A DNA stretch of 64,000 bases from JAHWKI01 sp035513575 (GCA_035513575.1 DATKBW010000121.1:46834-110833), one strand, 5' to 3'; numbered from the stretch's first letter, positions 41,247 through 50,106 are shown. The notes: generated from the letters alone by a model not told the origin. Translations and numbers: made by a program.

Positions 41247-41888
41247 CTACTCCTCCGCGGTGTCCGCCGGCTTCTGGTCCTTCGCCGCCTTCTTCCCCCT
41301 GGCCTTCTTCCTGCCGCCCTTCTTCTCCGCGACCGGCTCCTCCACCTCGACCTCCGCGGCGGGCTCCTCCACCTCGGCCTCCGCGGCGGGCTCCTCGACC
41401 TCGGCCTCCGCGGTCGCGGGGGTGGCCTCGACGCCGGAATCCACCACGACCTCCGGCTCCGCCTTGCCCTCGCCCTGCGGCTCCGCCTGCGCGATCGTCT
41501 CCGCGCTGGGCTCAGGCGCCCCGTCCGAGGAGGACGGCTGCGGCTCCGGCTCCGCCACGGCCTGCCGCGGCGTCGGACGCCGCTCCGGCACGCGCGCCGT
41601 CTTCGCGGCCTCCTCGCCGGGCTGCACCAGCCGCACGCTGGCGTCCCCGCCGTTGCGCGCCTTGCGGATCAGCGACGCCGCGCTGTCGGTCAGCTCCGCG
41701 CCCTGCCCCAGCCAGGCATCGACCTTCTCCAGGTCCATCCGCAGGGACGCCGGCTGTGTGCGCGGATTGTAGAAGCCCACCTCTTCGATGTAGGCGCTGT
41801 CCCGGGACGCGGTGCTGTTCATCACCACCACCCGGTAGTACGGCTGCTTCTTCCGGCCCACGCGCCGGAGTCGGATCCTCACGGACAT
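41247..41888 (-). CDS. rpsP: 30S ribosomal protein S16 with long C-terminal extension
   Basis: 213 residues. Residues 1-85 are a normal S16 (MSVRIRLRRVGRKKQPYYRV, SRDSAYIEEVGFYNP, KVDAWLGQGAELTDS). Standard S16 has about 80-110 residues; here a further ~125 follow. That extension is first Pro/Glu/Gln-rich, then has a tandem EVEEPAAEAEVEEPAAEVE block, and ends in a Lys-rich KKGGRKKARGKKAAKDQKP tail. It is predicted disordered with acidic then basic polarity. ATG at 41888. First gene of the rpsP-rimM-trmD-rplS-rnhB run, 106 bp after ffh. Confidence 0.96.
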   Translation of the reverse strand: MSVRIRLRRVGRKKQPYYRVVVMNSTASRDSAYIEEVGFYNPRTQPASLRMDLEKVDAWLGQGAELTDSAASLIRKARNGGDASVRLVQPGEEAAKTARVPERRPTPRQAVAEPEPQPSSSDGAPEPSAETIAQAEPQGEGKAEPEVVVDSGVEATPATAEAEVEEPAAEAEVEEPAAEVEVEEPVAEKKGGRKKARGKKAAKDQKPADTAEE

Positions 41889-41994
41889 TCTGTACCTCGG
41901 TCTTCGGTCTCTCTCGGTTCTTCGTCCGGCACCCTGCCGGATCCGTACTGCTCCTCGCCGCTCCCGATGCTTCGACGCCGACGTCGACCTCGGG

Positions 41995-43359
41995 CTATCG
42001 GAGCCCGGGCAGCCCGCCTCCCAGGCCCAGCTGCCCCAGCCCGCCGCCCATCATCCCGCCGAGCCCCATCTTCCGCAGCTGCTTCATCATCCCCTGCATC
42101 TGCTGGAACTGCTTCATCAGCTGATTCACTTCCTGCACGCTGCGCCCGGACCCGCGGGCGATCCGGGAGCGCCGCGTCCCGTTCAGGATCTGCGGCTTCG
42201 CGCGCTCCTCCGGCGTCATCGACAGGATGATCGCCTCGATGTGCTTGAGCTTCTTCGGGTCCACTTTCGCGTTCTTCAACGCCTTCTTGTCGACCCCCGG
42301 CATCATCCCCAGCAGCCCCTCGAGCGGACCCAGCTTCTGCATCTGCCGCAGCGCGCCCAGGAAATCCTGGAGGTCGAACTTCCCCTCCTCGGCCACCCGC
42401 TTCTGCAGCCGCTCCGCTTCCTCCATGTCGAACGACTGCTGGGCCCGCTCCACCAGGCCCACCACGTCCCCCCGCTGGAGGATCCGGTCCGCCATCCGCG
42501 TCGGGTCGAACACGTCCAGCGCGTCCACCCGCTCGCCGATCCCCACGAACTTGATGGGGACGCCCGTCATCCCCTTGATGGACAGCGCGGCGCCCCCGCG
42601 GGCGTCCCCGTCCATCTTCGTCAGCACCACACCCGTAAGACCCAGCGACCGGTCGAAGCCCTCGGCGATCTTCACCGCCTCCTGCCCGGTCATGGCATCC
42701 GCCACCAGCAGGATCTCGCTCGGCTCCGTCGCCGCCTTCACCCGCCGCAGCTCCGCCATCAGCGGCTCGTCGATCTGCAACCGACCCGCCGAGTCCAGGA
42801 TCAGCGCCCGGTGCCGGCCCGACTTCGCCTGCTCCAGCGCCCGCTCCGCCAGCCTCGCGACGTCCTTCTCGCCGCGGTCCGCGAACACGGGCACATCGAT
42901 CTGCACGCCCAGCGTCTCCAGCTGGTCGATGGCCGCGGGGCGCTGCACGTCCAGCGCCGCCAGCATCGGCTGGCGCCCTTCCCGGCTCAGACGACGCGCC
43001 AGCTTCGCCGCCGTCGTCGTCTTCCCCGACCCCTGCAGCCCCACCAGCAGGATGACCGTCGGCGGCACCGCCGCGATCTCCAGCCCTTCCCGGTCGTGGC
43101 CGAGCAGCTCCACGAGCTCGTCGTGGACGATCTTCACCACCTGCTCCCCCGGCTTCACCGACCGCAGCACCTGCTCGCCGGTGGCCCGGACCCGGACCCG
43201 GTCCAGGAAGTCCTTCGCCAGCTGGTAGTTGACGTCCGCTTCCAGCAGCGCGCGCCGGATCTCCCGCAGCCCCTCGTCGATCATGGACTCCGTCAGGAGC
43301 CCGCGACCGCGGAACCGCCCCAGCACACCGTCCAGCTTTTCCGAAAGCTCGTCGAACAT
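41995..43359 (-). CDS. ffh: Signal recognition particle protein Ffh
   Basis: 454 residues. SRP GTPase that targets nascent membrane proteins. N domain (MFDELSEKLDGVLGRFRGRG), G domain with GLQGSGKTTTAAKLARRL (about 107-124), DVQRPAAIDQL, ILDSAGRLQIDEPLMAEL, TKMDGDARGGAALS and GIGERVDALDVFDP, then the Met-rich M domain with MTPEERAKPQILNGTRRSRIARGSG (RNA binding), MKQFQQMQGMMKQLRKMG and a GGMMGGGLGQ tail. In G3 the usual DTAGR is DSAGR. ATG at 43359. Confidence 0.97.
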   Translation of the reverse strand: MFDELSEKLDGVLGRFRGRGLLTESMIDEGLREIRRALLEADVNYQLAKDFLDRVRVRATGEQVLRSVKPGEQVVKIVHDELVELLGHDREGLEIAAVPPTVILLVGLQGSGKTTTAAKLARRLSREGRQPMLAALDVQRPAAIDQLETLGVQIDVPVFADRGEKDVARLAERALEQAKSGRHRALILDSAGRLQIDEPLMAELRRVKAATEPSEILLVADAMTGQEAVKIAEGFDRSLGLTGVVLTKMDGDARGGAALSIKGMTGVPIKFVGIGERVDALDVFDPTRMADRILQRGDVVGLVERAQQSFDMEEAERLQKRVAEEGKFDLQDFLGALRQMQKLGPLEGLLGMMPGVDKKALKNAKVDPKKLKHIEAIILSMTPEERAKPQILNGTRRSRIARGSGRSVQEVNQLMKQFQQMQGMMKQLRKMGLGGMMGGGLGQLGLGGGLPGLR

Positions 43360-43698
43360 CCCGAGCCGACTCCTCGAACAGCGACAAGCACCCGCCTCGC
43401 CCGTCCTGCACGCGGCTGGTGGCGAAAGAGCCCATAAAGGTAGGGGTCCGAGGCCGTTCTCTCAAGGCCACCCATGGTGCGACACCCGCCGGTCCTCCGG
43501 TGAGCACCCGCCCAGGTGTTCGGCGCGCGCGATAGGATAGAGGGTTCTGTTCGCGTGAACTGTTGCACCGATCGCCTGACGCGGCCCGATGGGTCGGAGT
43601 TTCCACAACAATTACCGCGAACAGAACCCGAGCGGGCGGGCGGGAGGATGAGGGAGGGCGGACCCGGCAAATGTTGCCGGTTCACCTGGCCGAAATCG
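43360..43698. other. 339-bp intergenic region between purA and ffh
   Basis: No convincing reading frame on either strand. It contains a long inverted repeat (43542-43629), a second hairpin at the purA stop (43683-43713) and, on the minus strand, a TATCCTATC box at 43531-43539 that could serve as -10 for ffh. I looked for an SRP RNA but found no conserved GGAA-tetraloop helix. Confidence 0.5.
43542..43629. repeat. Perfect 14-bp inverted repeat enclosing 60 bp, nested hairpins
   Basis: GGGTTCTGTTCGCG (43542-43555) and CGCGAACAGAACCC (43616-43629) are exact reverse complements. Inside, TGTTG (43561-43565) can pair with CAACA (43606-43610), and CCGA (43568-43571) with TCGG (43594-43597), giving a nested three-helix fold. 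It lies upstream of ffh. Could be a structured RNA leader, a regulator site or a small mobile-element relic. Confidence 0.6.
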
Positions 43699-43713
43699 CT
43701 ATCCCGCCAGGTG
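43683..43713 (-). terminator. Hairpin at the purA stop codon
   Basis: CACCTGGC (43683-43690) and GCCAGGTG (43706-43713) form an 8-bp stem with a 15-base loop that includes the purA TAG. No U-run follows, so it is a weak terminator candidate or mRNA-end structure. Confidence 0.4.
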
Positions 43714-44988
43714 GATGATCTGCTCCCGCATGGTGCCGACGGAGACGAACTGGACGGGCACCCCGGCCAGCTCTTCGATGCGACGGATATAGGCCCGGGC
43801 GGCGTCGGGGAGCTCGTCGATGGTCCGGGCGGCGCTGGTGTCGGTGCACCACCCCGGCAGGGACTCGAGGACCGGGGTGGCGCGATCGAGGCGGGCGAGG
43901 TCGTCGGGAAAGTCGTCGCAGCGCTCGCCGTCGATCTCGTACCCGGTGGCGATGCGGATCTCCTCGAAGGTGTCCAGCACGTCCAGCTTCGTGAGGGCGA
44001 GGCCGGTGAGGCCGTTGACCCGGGCGGCATAGCGGACGACGACGGCGTCGAACCACCCGCACCGGCGCGGCCGGCCGGTCGTCGCGCCGTACTCGCCGCC
44101 GAGCTCCCGGAGCCGCTCCCCCTGCTCGGGATCCAGCTCGGTGGGGAGCGGCCCGCTGCCGACGCGGGTGGTGTAGGCCTTGACCACGCCGAGCACCGAG
44201 TCGATGGCGGTCGGCCCGATCCCGGTCCCGGTGGCGGCCCCCGCGGCCGTGGTGTTGGACGACGTGACGTACGGGTAGGTGCCGTGGTCGATGTCCAGGA
44301 GCGCGCCCTGCGCCCCCTCGAGGAGCACGCGCTGCCCCGCCCGCACCGCCGTGTGGATCTCCTGCCCCACGTCGGTGATCAGGGGGAGCAGCCGGTCCCG
44401 GAAGGAAAGGACCCGGTCCACCACCGCCTCCGCGTCCACGGTCTCGGCGCCGGCGGCGCCCAGGCGTTCGTTCGCCCGGCCGGCGCACCCGTGGATCAGC
44501 GCCGCGGCGCGGTCGCGGTCCCGGAGGTCGCCCACCCGCACTCCCCGGCGCGCGACCTTGTCCTCGTACGCCGGGCCGATCCCCTTCCCGGTGGTGCCGA
44601 TCTTTCCTTCGCCGCGGCTGGCCTCGCTGGCCTGGTCCAGGCGCTTGTGGTACTCCAGAAGCAGGTGCGCCCGCCCGCTGATCCCGAGCCGGCCCTCGGC
44701 GTCGACGCCACGCTCCCGAAGCCCGTCCAGCTCCTCGAAGAACTGTTCGAGGTCGAGGACCACGCCGTTGCCCAGCAGGCATCGTCGGGACGCGTGCAGG
44801 ATCCCGGACGGGATCTGGTGGAGGATGAACTCATCGCCCCCGACATCCACGGTGTGGCCGGCGTTCGCGCCGCCCTGGTAGCGCGCCACGATGTCGGCCC
44901 CCGCGGCCAGCACATCGACGATCTTCCCCTTGCCCTCGTCACCCCACTGGGCGCCGACGACGACCCTGCATCGATAGCTGTGGTCCAT
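43699..44988 (-). CDS. purA: Adenylosuccinate synthetase
   Basis: 429 residues. GTP-dependent ligation of aspartate to IMP in AMP synthesis. Motifs: VVVGAQWGDEGKGKIVDVLA (GDEGKGK loop at 16-22), YQGGANAGHTV (catalytic His), GTTGKGIGPAYEDKVARRG, EGAQGALLDIDHGTYPYVTSSNTTA, GPLPTELDPEQGERLRE, TGRPRRCGWFD and ALTKLDVLDTF. ATG at 44988, 9 bases after the end of the M28 peptidase gene on the same strand, so these two are likely co-transcribed. Confidence 0.98.
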   Translation of the reverse strand: MDHSYRCRVVVGAQWGDEGKGKIVDVLAAGADIVARYQGGANAGHTVDVGGDEFILHQIPSGILHASRRCLLGNGVVLDLEQFFEELDGLRERGVDAEGRLGISGRAHLLLEYHKRLDQASEASRGEGKIGTTGKGIGPAYEDKVARRGVRVGDLRDRDRAAALIHGCAGRANERLGAAGAETVDAEAVVDRVLSFRDRLLPLITDVGQEIHTAVRAGQRVLLEGAQGALLDIDHGTYPYVTSSNTTAAGAATGTGIGPTAIDSVLGVVKAYTTRVGSGPLPTELDPEQGERLRELGGEYGATTGRPRRCGWFDAVVVRYAARVNGLTGLALTKLDVLDTFEEIRIATGYEIDGERCDDFPDDLARLDRATPVLESLPGWCTDTSAARTIDELPDAARAYIRRIEELAGVPVQFVSVGTMREQIIHLAG

Positions 44989-44997
44989 GTCGTTGGA

Positions 44998-46203
44998 CTA
45001 TGGCCCGGCGCGTCCCGGGCTGGCAAGGTGCGATGAGCCGTCCGCCCGCAGGAGATGGAGCGCCGCCGCCAGGAGCGTGGCGCCATCCGCCGCGCCGGTG
45101 CAGTCGAGGTGGGTGATGTCGTCGTCCGGACGGTGCACGCGCATGAGCGAGCCCCAGGTGCCGCGCAGGAGCGTGAGGGAGGGGATCCCCGCCTCCGCCA
45201 GGGGCAGGTGGTCCACCATGATGGAGCGCGGGAGCGGGCGCCGGTGCACCGGGAGGTCCAGCGCCCGGCCAGCGGTCAGCAGCGCCGCCGCGAGCTGGGG
45301 CGCCGACCCGGTCCGGCGCCACCCCTTCCCTTCCGCGACGTAGAAGATACCCGCGTCGTCCAGCGCCTCCACGTTGATGACCCCCTGGACCGGCGGCAGC
45401 CGGCTCGCCACGTCCCGGGCACCCGCCAGTCCCAGCTCCTCCGCGTCCGTGAGCAGGAAGGCGACGTCGCCGTTCCCGCCCATCCGCTCCGCCACGGCGA
45501 GCAGCGCCGCCATCCCCGTCGCGTTGTCGAGCGCGCCGGGGGAGGTGTTGGAGGCCCAGCTGAGCGCGAGCACCAGACCGGACGCGGTCAGGACCGCCGC
45601 AGCCACCACGGCGGCGGTCGGGAACTGGAACGTGGGCCCCCCGAACCAGCTCGCGGCGATGCCGACGAGTCCCGCCCACGTCGCGACGCCCACGATCAGC
45701 GCGGCCGTCCTGAGCGCCGTCGGCAGCATCTGGGACTTGGAGTCCCGATGCGCCATGACGATCCAGGCCGGCCGCGAATCGGGGCGCCGGAACAGCAGGT
45801 TGCTCCCCTCCACCCGCCCCCACGGCAGTCCTCGAATGGCCCGGGTGAGCAGGAGGAGCGGGAGCAGCAGAAGGCCCAGTCCGGCGACGAGGACCACGAG
45901 GGCCAGGGTGGGCCGCCCGGTGGCGGTCAGCCATCCGCCGAGCACACCCATGATGGTGAGAGCGACCCCGGCCGCCGGGAGGCCGAACCGCCCCGGCCAC
46001 CTGGAGAACTCGAACCCCAGCGACTCCGTTCGATACCCGAGGCCCTCGAACCGCTCCCGCAGCGCCGCCGTGACCTCCGCGGCGCCCTCGGTCCCCGTCA
46101 TGCGCGGCCGGGCGAATGCTTCGATGTGGGCGCGCAGCTCCGCCGGGGCGGGGCGGTCCAGTCCGGCGACCCGGGAACGGGCCTGGTCGAGATCGAACGT
46201 CAT
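44998..46203 (-). CDS. M28-family metallopeptidase with membrane segments
   Basis: 401 residues. Di-zinc aminopeptidase fold: WIVMAHRDSKSQ (H-x-D ligand pair), SPGALDNATGMAALLAVAE (bridging Asp), LLTDAEELGLAGARDVA (Glu-Glu), VINVEALDD and LMRVHRPDDDITHLD (last His). Two hydrophobic hairpins (about 73-117, GLPAAGVALTIMGVLGGWL then VVLVAGLGLLLLPLLLL, and about 172-215) are inserted, so the enzyme is membrane-embedded. ATG at 46203. Reads into purA 9 bp downstream. Substrate unknown. Confidence 0.88.
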   Translation of the reverse strand: MTFDLDQARSRVAGLDRPAPAELRAHIEAFARPRMTGTEGAAEVTAALRERFEGLGYRTESLGFEFSRWPGRFGLPAAGVALTIMGVLGGWLTATGRPTLALVVLVAGLGLLLLPLLLLTRAIRGLPWGRVEGSNLLFRRPDSRPAWIVMAHRDSKSQMLPTALRTAALIVGVATWAGLVGIAASWFGGPTFQFPTAAVVAAAVLTASGLVLALSWASNTSPGALDNATGMAALLAVAERMGGNGDVAFLLTDAEELGLAGARDVASRLPPVQGVINVEALDDAGIFYVAEGKGWRRTGSAPQLAAALLTAGRALDLPVHRRPLPRSIMVDHLPLAEAGIPSLTLLRGTWGSLMRVHRPDDDITHLDCTGAADGATLLAAALHLLRADGSSHLASPGRAGP

Positions 46204-46226
46204 GGGTTCCGGTGGTTCGGGTGGCT

Positions 46227-47129
46227 CTAGAGGAGCCTCGCCTCCTGCATCACCCGGGCCACGGTCTCGCGGTCCTTGTCCTTCAGCGGGCTCAGCGGGG
46301 AGCGCGGAGGACCGCCGTTCCACCCCTTCATCTCCAGCGCGGCCTTGACGCCGCGCGCACCGAACGCCGCCACGATCTGCTGGTGCGCCGGCGCCAGGCG
46401 CTCCTGGATGGCGCCGGCTGCGGGGAGCTCCCCGCCGCGGTAGAGGCGGAGCAGCTCGCCGTAGTCCTCCGGGGCCAGGAGGCCCAGGGCGAGGATCCCG
46501 CCCGCCGCCCCCAGCTCGAGCGCGGCGTAGAGCAGCGCCCCGTTGCCGACGAACAGGCGGCAGCTCCCGTCGCAGCTCGCGGTGTACTCGGCGAAGCGCT
46601 TCAGGTCCCCCGACGAGTCCTTGATGCCGGCAATGTTCTCGTGCCGGGACAGCTCCGCCATGAGCCCGGCGTCCAGCGTCACGTGGGTGAACTTCGGCAT
46701 GTGGTAGACGATCACCGGGACCGATGAGGCCTCCGCCACCGCCAGGAAGTGGTCCCGGTGGTCCGCCGGGCTGAGGGACACGCCGAAATAGGCGGGCGGA
46801 TGGACCAGCACCGCGTCCGCGCCGATCCCGGCGAAGCGCCGCGCCATCCGGATGACCGCCCGGGTGGATTCCCCCCCGGCCCCGGCCACGAGCGGGCGCT
46901 GGGGCGGCACGACGTCCCGGGCGTACTCCAGCAGCTGGACCATCTCGTCCTCGTCCAGCAGCGCGCCCTCCCCGGTGGAGCCGAACGCGACGAACCCGTC
47001 GATGGGCGTCTGCAGCCAGCGGCGGAGGTTGTCCCGGAAGCTGACTGGCGCGATGTCGCCCGTGACGGGGTCGAACGGCGTGGTGACGGGAACGAACAGC
47101 CCCTGGAGCCAGCTCCGGTCCTCAGGCAA
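46227..47129 (-). CDS. DapA/NAL-family aldolase, not the lysine-pathway enzyme
   Basis: 300 residues, class I aldolase TIM barrel. FVPVTTPFDPVTGDIAP, GFVAFGSTGEGALLDEDEMVQLL (substrate-carboxylate loop), VPVIVYHMPKFTHV (Tyr) and NIAGIKDSSGDL (Schiff-base Lys in IKDSS). The standard DapA YNVPGRT segment is YHMPKFT here, pointing to a different substrate, such as 4-hydroxy-2-oxoglutarate aldolase-like. The start is a TTG at 47129 overlapping the pilT stop by 8 bases; no better start is visible. A canonical dapA lies at 51688. Confidence 0.85.
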   Translation of the reverse strand: MPEDRSWLQGLFVPVTTPFDPVTGDIAPVSFRDNLRRWLQTPIDGFVAFGSTGEGALLDEDEMVQLLEYARDVVPPQRPLVAGAGGESTRAVIRMARRFAGIGADAVLVHPPAYFGVSLSPADHRDHFLAVAEASSVPVIVYHMPKFTHVTLDAGLMAELSRHENIAGIKDSSGDLKRFAEYTASCDGSCRLFVGNGALLYAALELGAAGGILALGLLAPEDYGELLRLYRGGELPAAGAIQERLAPAHQQIVAAFGARGVKAALEMKGWNGGPPRSPLSPLKDKDRETVARVMQEARLL

Positions 47130-48183
47130 GCGTCTTCATCTTCAGCTCGAAATCCGAAGGGTTCGTGGCCGCCGCCATGGCCACCTCGAAGGAGACCGTG
47201 TTCTGGGAGACCAGCTCCATCAGGTGCTGATCGAACGTCTGGGACCCGTACTGCTCCCGCCCTTCCGCGATCAGGTCCGGGATCTCGTCGATCCGCACCG
47301 GGTCCCGGATCAGCTCCCGGATCGTGCTCGTGGCCATCATCACTTCCACCGCCGCGATCCGCCCCTGCCCGTCCTTCCGCGGCAGCAGCCGCTGACTCAC
47401 CACCGCGACCAGCGATTCCGCCAGCCGCACCCGCACCATCTCCTGCTCTTCCGGCGGGAACACCGCGATCACGCGGCTGATGGTCTTCACGGCGTTCTGC
47501 GTGTGGAGCGTCGAGAAGAGGAGGTGTCCCGTCTCCGCGGCCTTGAGCCCGATGTCGATCGTCTCCGTGTCCCGCATCTCGCCCACCAGGATCGTGTCCG
47601 GGTCCTCCCGCAGCGCCGCCCGCAGCCCCTTGTTGAAGGACTCCGTGTCCGTGCCCACCTCCCGCTGCGTGATGGAGGACAGGTTGTCCTTGTGCAGGAA
47701 CTCGATGGGGTCCTCGAGCGTCAGGATGTGCTGCGCGCGCGTCCCGTTGACGTGGTGGAGCATCGCCGCGAGCGTGGTGCTCTTCCCGGAACCGGTCACC
47801 CCCGTCACCAGCACCATCCCCCGGTTCGACAGGGCGATGTCCGCCAGCACCGGCGGCAGGCGCAGCTCCTCCAGCGTCGGGATCTCGACGGGGATCACCC
47901 GCATGATGATCCCCAGCGTGCCCCGCTGCCGCAGGATGTTCACGCGGAACCGGCCGACTCCCGGGGCGCCCCACGAACAGTCGTAGTCCCGGAGCTTGTC
48001 CACGTTGGCCCGCTCCCACTCCGGCACCAGCTGCTGCGCCAGCTGCCGCGTCTGCTCCGGCGTGATGCGCTGCTTCGTCATCGGGATCAGCTCGCCGTTG
48101 ACCCGCGCCCGGATGTAGTCGCCAGCCTTCAGATGGATGTCGGACGCGCCGCGCTGGATCGCGCCCTTGAGGATCTCGATCAT
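47122..48183 (-). CDS. pilT: Twitching-motility retraction ATPase PilT
   Basis: 353 residues. Hexameric ATPase that retracts type IV pili. N-terminal PAS-like domain with GASDIHLKAGDYIRARVNGEL; RecA-like domain with GVTGSGKST (128-136), the Asp box ILTLEDPIEFLH, REDPDTILVGEMRDTETI (Walker B), the His box AAETGHLLFSTLHTQNAVKTI and the C-terminal AIRE-like VMMATSTIRELIRD. No pilus gene is adjacent. ATG at 48183. Confidence 0.96.
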   Translation of the reverse strand: MIEILKGAIQRGASDIHLKAGDYIRARVNGELIPMTKQRITPEQTRQLAQQLVPEWERANVDKLRDYDCSWGAPGVGRFRVNILRQRGTLGIIMRVIPVEIPTLEELRLPPVLADIALSNRGMVLVTGVTGSGKSTTLAAMLHHVNGTRAQHILTLEDPIEFLHKDNLSSITQREVGTDTESFNKGLRAALREDPDTILVGEMRDTETIDIGLKAAETGHLLFSTLHTQNAVKTISRVIAVFPPEEQEMVRVRLAESLVAVVSQRLLPRKDGQGRIAAVEVMMATSTIRELIRDPVRIDEIPDLIAEGREQYGSQTFDQHLMELVSQNTVSFEVAMAAATNPSDFELKMKTLA

Positions 48184-48285
48184 CGACTCGTGGGGTTGTG
48201 ATGGAAACGAACCGGCGAGGGCGGCCGCCCGCCCCGCGCGCCTGCCCGAGGACCTGCCCGAGGATCGGTCGACCGCACTCGCAAC

Positions 48286-49308
48286 TTAATACCCCGCCCC
48301 CTTGTCGACCACGTTCCGCAGCGGCTCACCGGCCACCCAGCGGCGGAAATTCTCCTCCAGCAGCGCCGACTCCCGTTCCCAGAACGCCGCGGTGTACGCC
48401 GAGATGTGCGGCGTGATCAGCAGACGCGGCGCCCGCCAGAGCCGGTGCCCCTCCGGCAGCGGCTCCGTCGAGAAGACGTCCAGCGCGGCGCCCCGTAGCC
48501 GCCCCCCCTCCAGCGCGTCCGCCAGCGCGTCCTCGTCCACCAGACCGCCCCGCGCGACGTTCACCAGCACCGCGTCCGGCCGCGCCGCCGCCAGGGCCCG
48601 GGCGTCGATGAGACCCCGCGTCTGCGCCGTCTCCGGCGCTGTCAGGACCACGTAATGGCTGCGCGCCAGCAGCGCCTCCAGCGCGCCGGCCCCGGACAGC
48701 ACCTCGACACCCTCCACCGGGAGCCGGCGACGGCGCACGCCCACCACCGTCGCTCCCATCGCCCGGGCCCGCGCCGCCACCTCCCGGCCGATCCCGCCGA
48801 GCCCCACCACCCCCACGGTGCTGCGCCCCAGCTCCCGCACCGGCGCGTCCTCGCCGTCGAACGCCCCCCGCCCCCAGCGCCCCGCCGCCTGCGCCGCGAT
48901 GGCCTGATCCAGCCCACGGGCGAAGTGGAGCAGGAAGGCCAGCACGGTCTCGGCCACCGGCGGACCGTGGATCCCGGCGGAGTTCGTGAAGACGACCTCG
49001 CTGGCGAGCATCTCGGGGGTCAGCGACCCTCCCACGCCGGCCGCCCCGGAGTGGACCCAGCGCAGCCGGCGGCCCGCCCGCAGCAGCTCGGCCGGGATGC
49101 CGAAGCCGATGTATACCTCGGCGTCCTCCACCAGCGAGAGCGCGGATGCGGACGCGACTACGCCGCCATCCCCCGTCCCGTCCGCCGGGGCCTCCGTCAC
49201 CCGGACTTCCCAGCCCGCCGGGAGCGCCGCTTCGAGTCGCGCCGCCTGGTCGGCCGGCGGCGCGAAGATCGGCCGGCGGTCCCCGAGGTCGAGGACGACC
49301 CGTCGCAT
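48286..49308 (-). CDS. D-2-hydroxyacid dehydrogenase
   Basis: 340 residues. NAD(P)-dependent oxidoreductase: substrate-domain WVHSGAAGVGGSLTPEMLAS, VFTNSAGIHGPPVAETVLAFLL, NAD fold STVGVVGLGGIGREVAARARAMGATVVGVRRRR (GxGxxG), VLVNVARGGLVDEDALADAL (Arg), DVFSTEPLPEGHRLW (Glu) and LLITPHISAY (catalytic His). The ATG at 49308 overlaps the MgtC stop (ATGA). Substrate is not deducible. Confidence 0.9.
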   Translation of the reverse strand: MRRVVLDLGDRRPIFAPPADQAARLEAALPAGWEVRVTEAPADGTGDGGVVASASALSLVEDAEVYIGFGIPAELLRAGRRLRWVHSGAAGVGGSLTPEMLASEVVFTNSAGIHGPPVAETVLAFLLHFARGLDQAIAAQAAGRWGRGAFDGEDAPVRELGRSTVGVVGLGGIGREVAARARAMGATVVGVRRRRLPVEGVEVLSGAGALEALLARSHYVVLTAPETAQTRGLIDARALAAARPDAVLVNVARGGLVDEDALADALEGGRLRGAALDVFSTEPLPEGHRLWRAPRLLITPHISAYTAAFWERESALLEENFRRWVAGEPLRNVVDKGAGY

Positions 49309-49991
49309 CACCCCCGGACGACCCGCTGCACGCCGTCGATCTCCAGCAGCCGGTCCACGACGCGGTCCAGCCGCTTCCGCGGGCCCGAGACCCGGTAGGC
49401 CATGATCAGCGCCCCTTCGGTACGGTCCGCCTCCAGCAGGTCCATCGTCATCCCCTCCGCGAGCCGCGCCTCCACCGCCTCCACCGTATGCGGGAACCGC
49501 TCCATGGTGACCCGCACCAGCATCTCCCGGTTCTGCCCCAGCTTCCCCTCCACACGACGCAGCACGATCAGCGACAGCATCACCAGCAGCGTGGTCCCCA
49601 CCGCTTCCACGAACGCACCCGCCCCCACGGCGATCCCGATCGCCGCCACCACCCACAACGTCGCCGCGGTGGTCAGCCCGATGATCGCACCCCGCGCCTG
49701 CAGGATCGTCCCCGCGCCCAGGAACCCGATCCCGCTGACGATCTGCGCCGCCAGCCGCGCCGGGTCCGAAAAGCCTTCCGTCCCGGCCCGGATCGCGATC
49801 GTCATGGACAGCTCCGTGATCAGCGCCGCCCCCACGCAGATCAGGAGATTGGTCCGCAGCCCCGCCGGCTTCCCGCTCCACTCCCGCTCCAGCCCGATGA
49901 TGCCGCCCATGACCGCGGCCAGCATGAGCTTGCCCAGGAGGTCCAGCCGTAACACGGCGAGCTCGGGGTAGCGGGCGAGAAGATCGTCCAT
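49308..49991 (-). CDS. MgtC/SapB-family membrane protein
   Basis: 227 residues. Four to five N-terminal helices with the MgtC signature MLAAVMGGIIGLEREWSGKPAGLRTNLLICVGAAL, AAQIVSGIGFLGAGTI and GLTTAATLWVVAAIGIAVGAG, followed by a soluble ACT-like tail (LVRVTMERFPHTVEAVEARL...). MgtC proteins affect Mg2+ and acid homeostasis and inhibit F-ATPase in some bacteria. ATG at 49991 with the upstream frame (to 50075) discarded. Coupled to the 2-hydroxyacid dehydrogenase gene. Confidence 0.9.
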   Translation of the reverse strand: MDDLLARYPELAVLRLDLLGKLMLAAVMGGIIGLEREWSGKPAGLRTNLLICVGAALITELSMTIAIRAGTEGFSDPARLAAQIVSGIGFLGAGTILQARGAIIGLTTAATLWVVAAIGIAVGAGAFVEAVGTTLLVMLSLIVLRRVEGKLGQNREMLVRVTMERFPHTVEAVEARLAEGMTMDLLEADRTEGALIMAYRVSGPRKRLDRVVDRLLEIDGVQRVVRG

Positions 49992-50106
49992 GGGTCCTGC
50001 CGTCGTCGGCGTGGAAGAGGGTGCGGCTCCGCGCCCGATCGAGGCGCGCCCCGGAAATGGTACCCCCCCGGCCACCGCCGCGGAAGACCCGCCCCCGCCA
50101 CTTTCT

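Noticed and set aside
43542..43629. Insertion-sequence ends with a transposase
   Set aside because: The 60 bp between the arms cannot encode a transposase and no target duplication flanks it; at most a MITE-like relic.
43360..43698. Possible SRP RNA (ffs) gene near ffh
   Set aside because: No conserved GGAA-tetraloop helix was visible; the structured repeat there does not match the SRP RNA pattern.
46227..47129. A second dapA for lysine synthesis
   Set aside because: The conserved YNVPGRT segment is changed to YHMPKFT and a canonical dapA exists at 51688 next to dapB and dapH.
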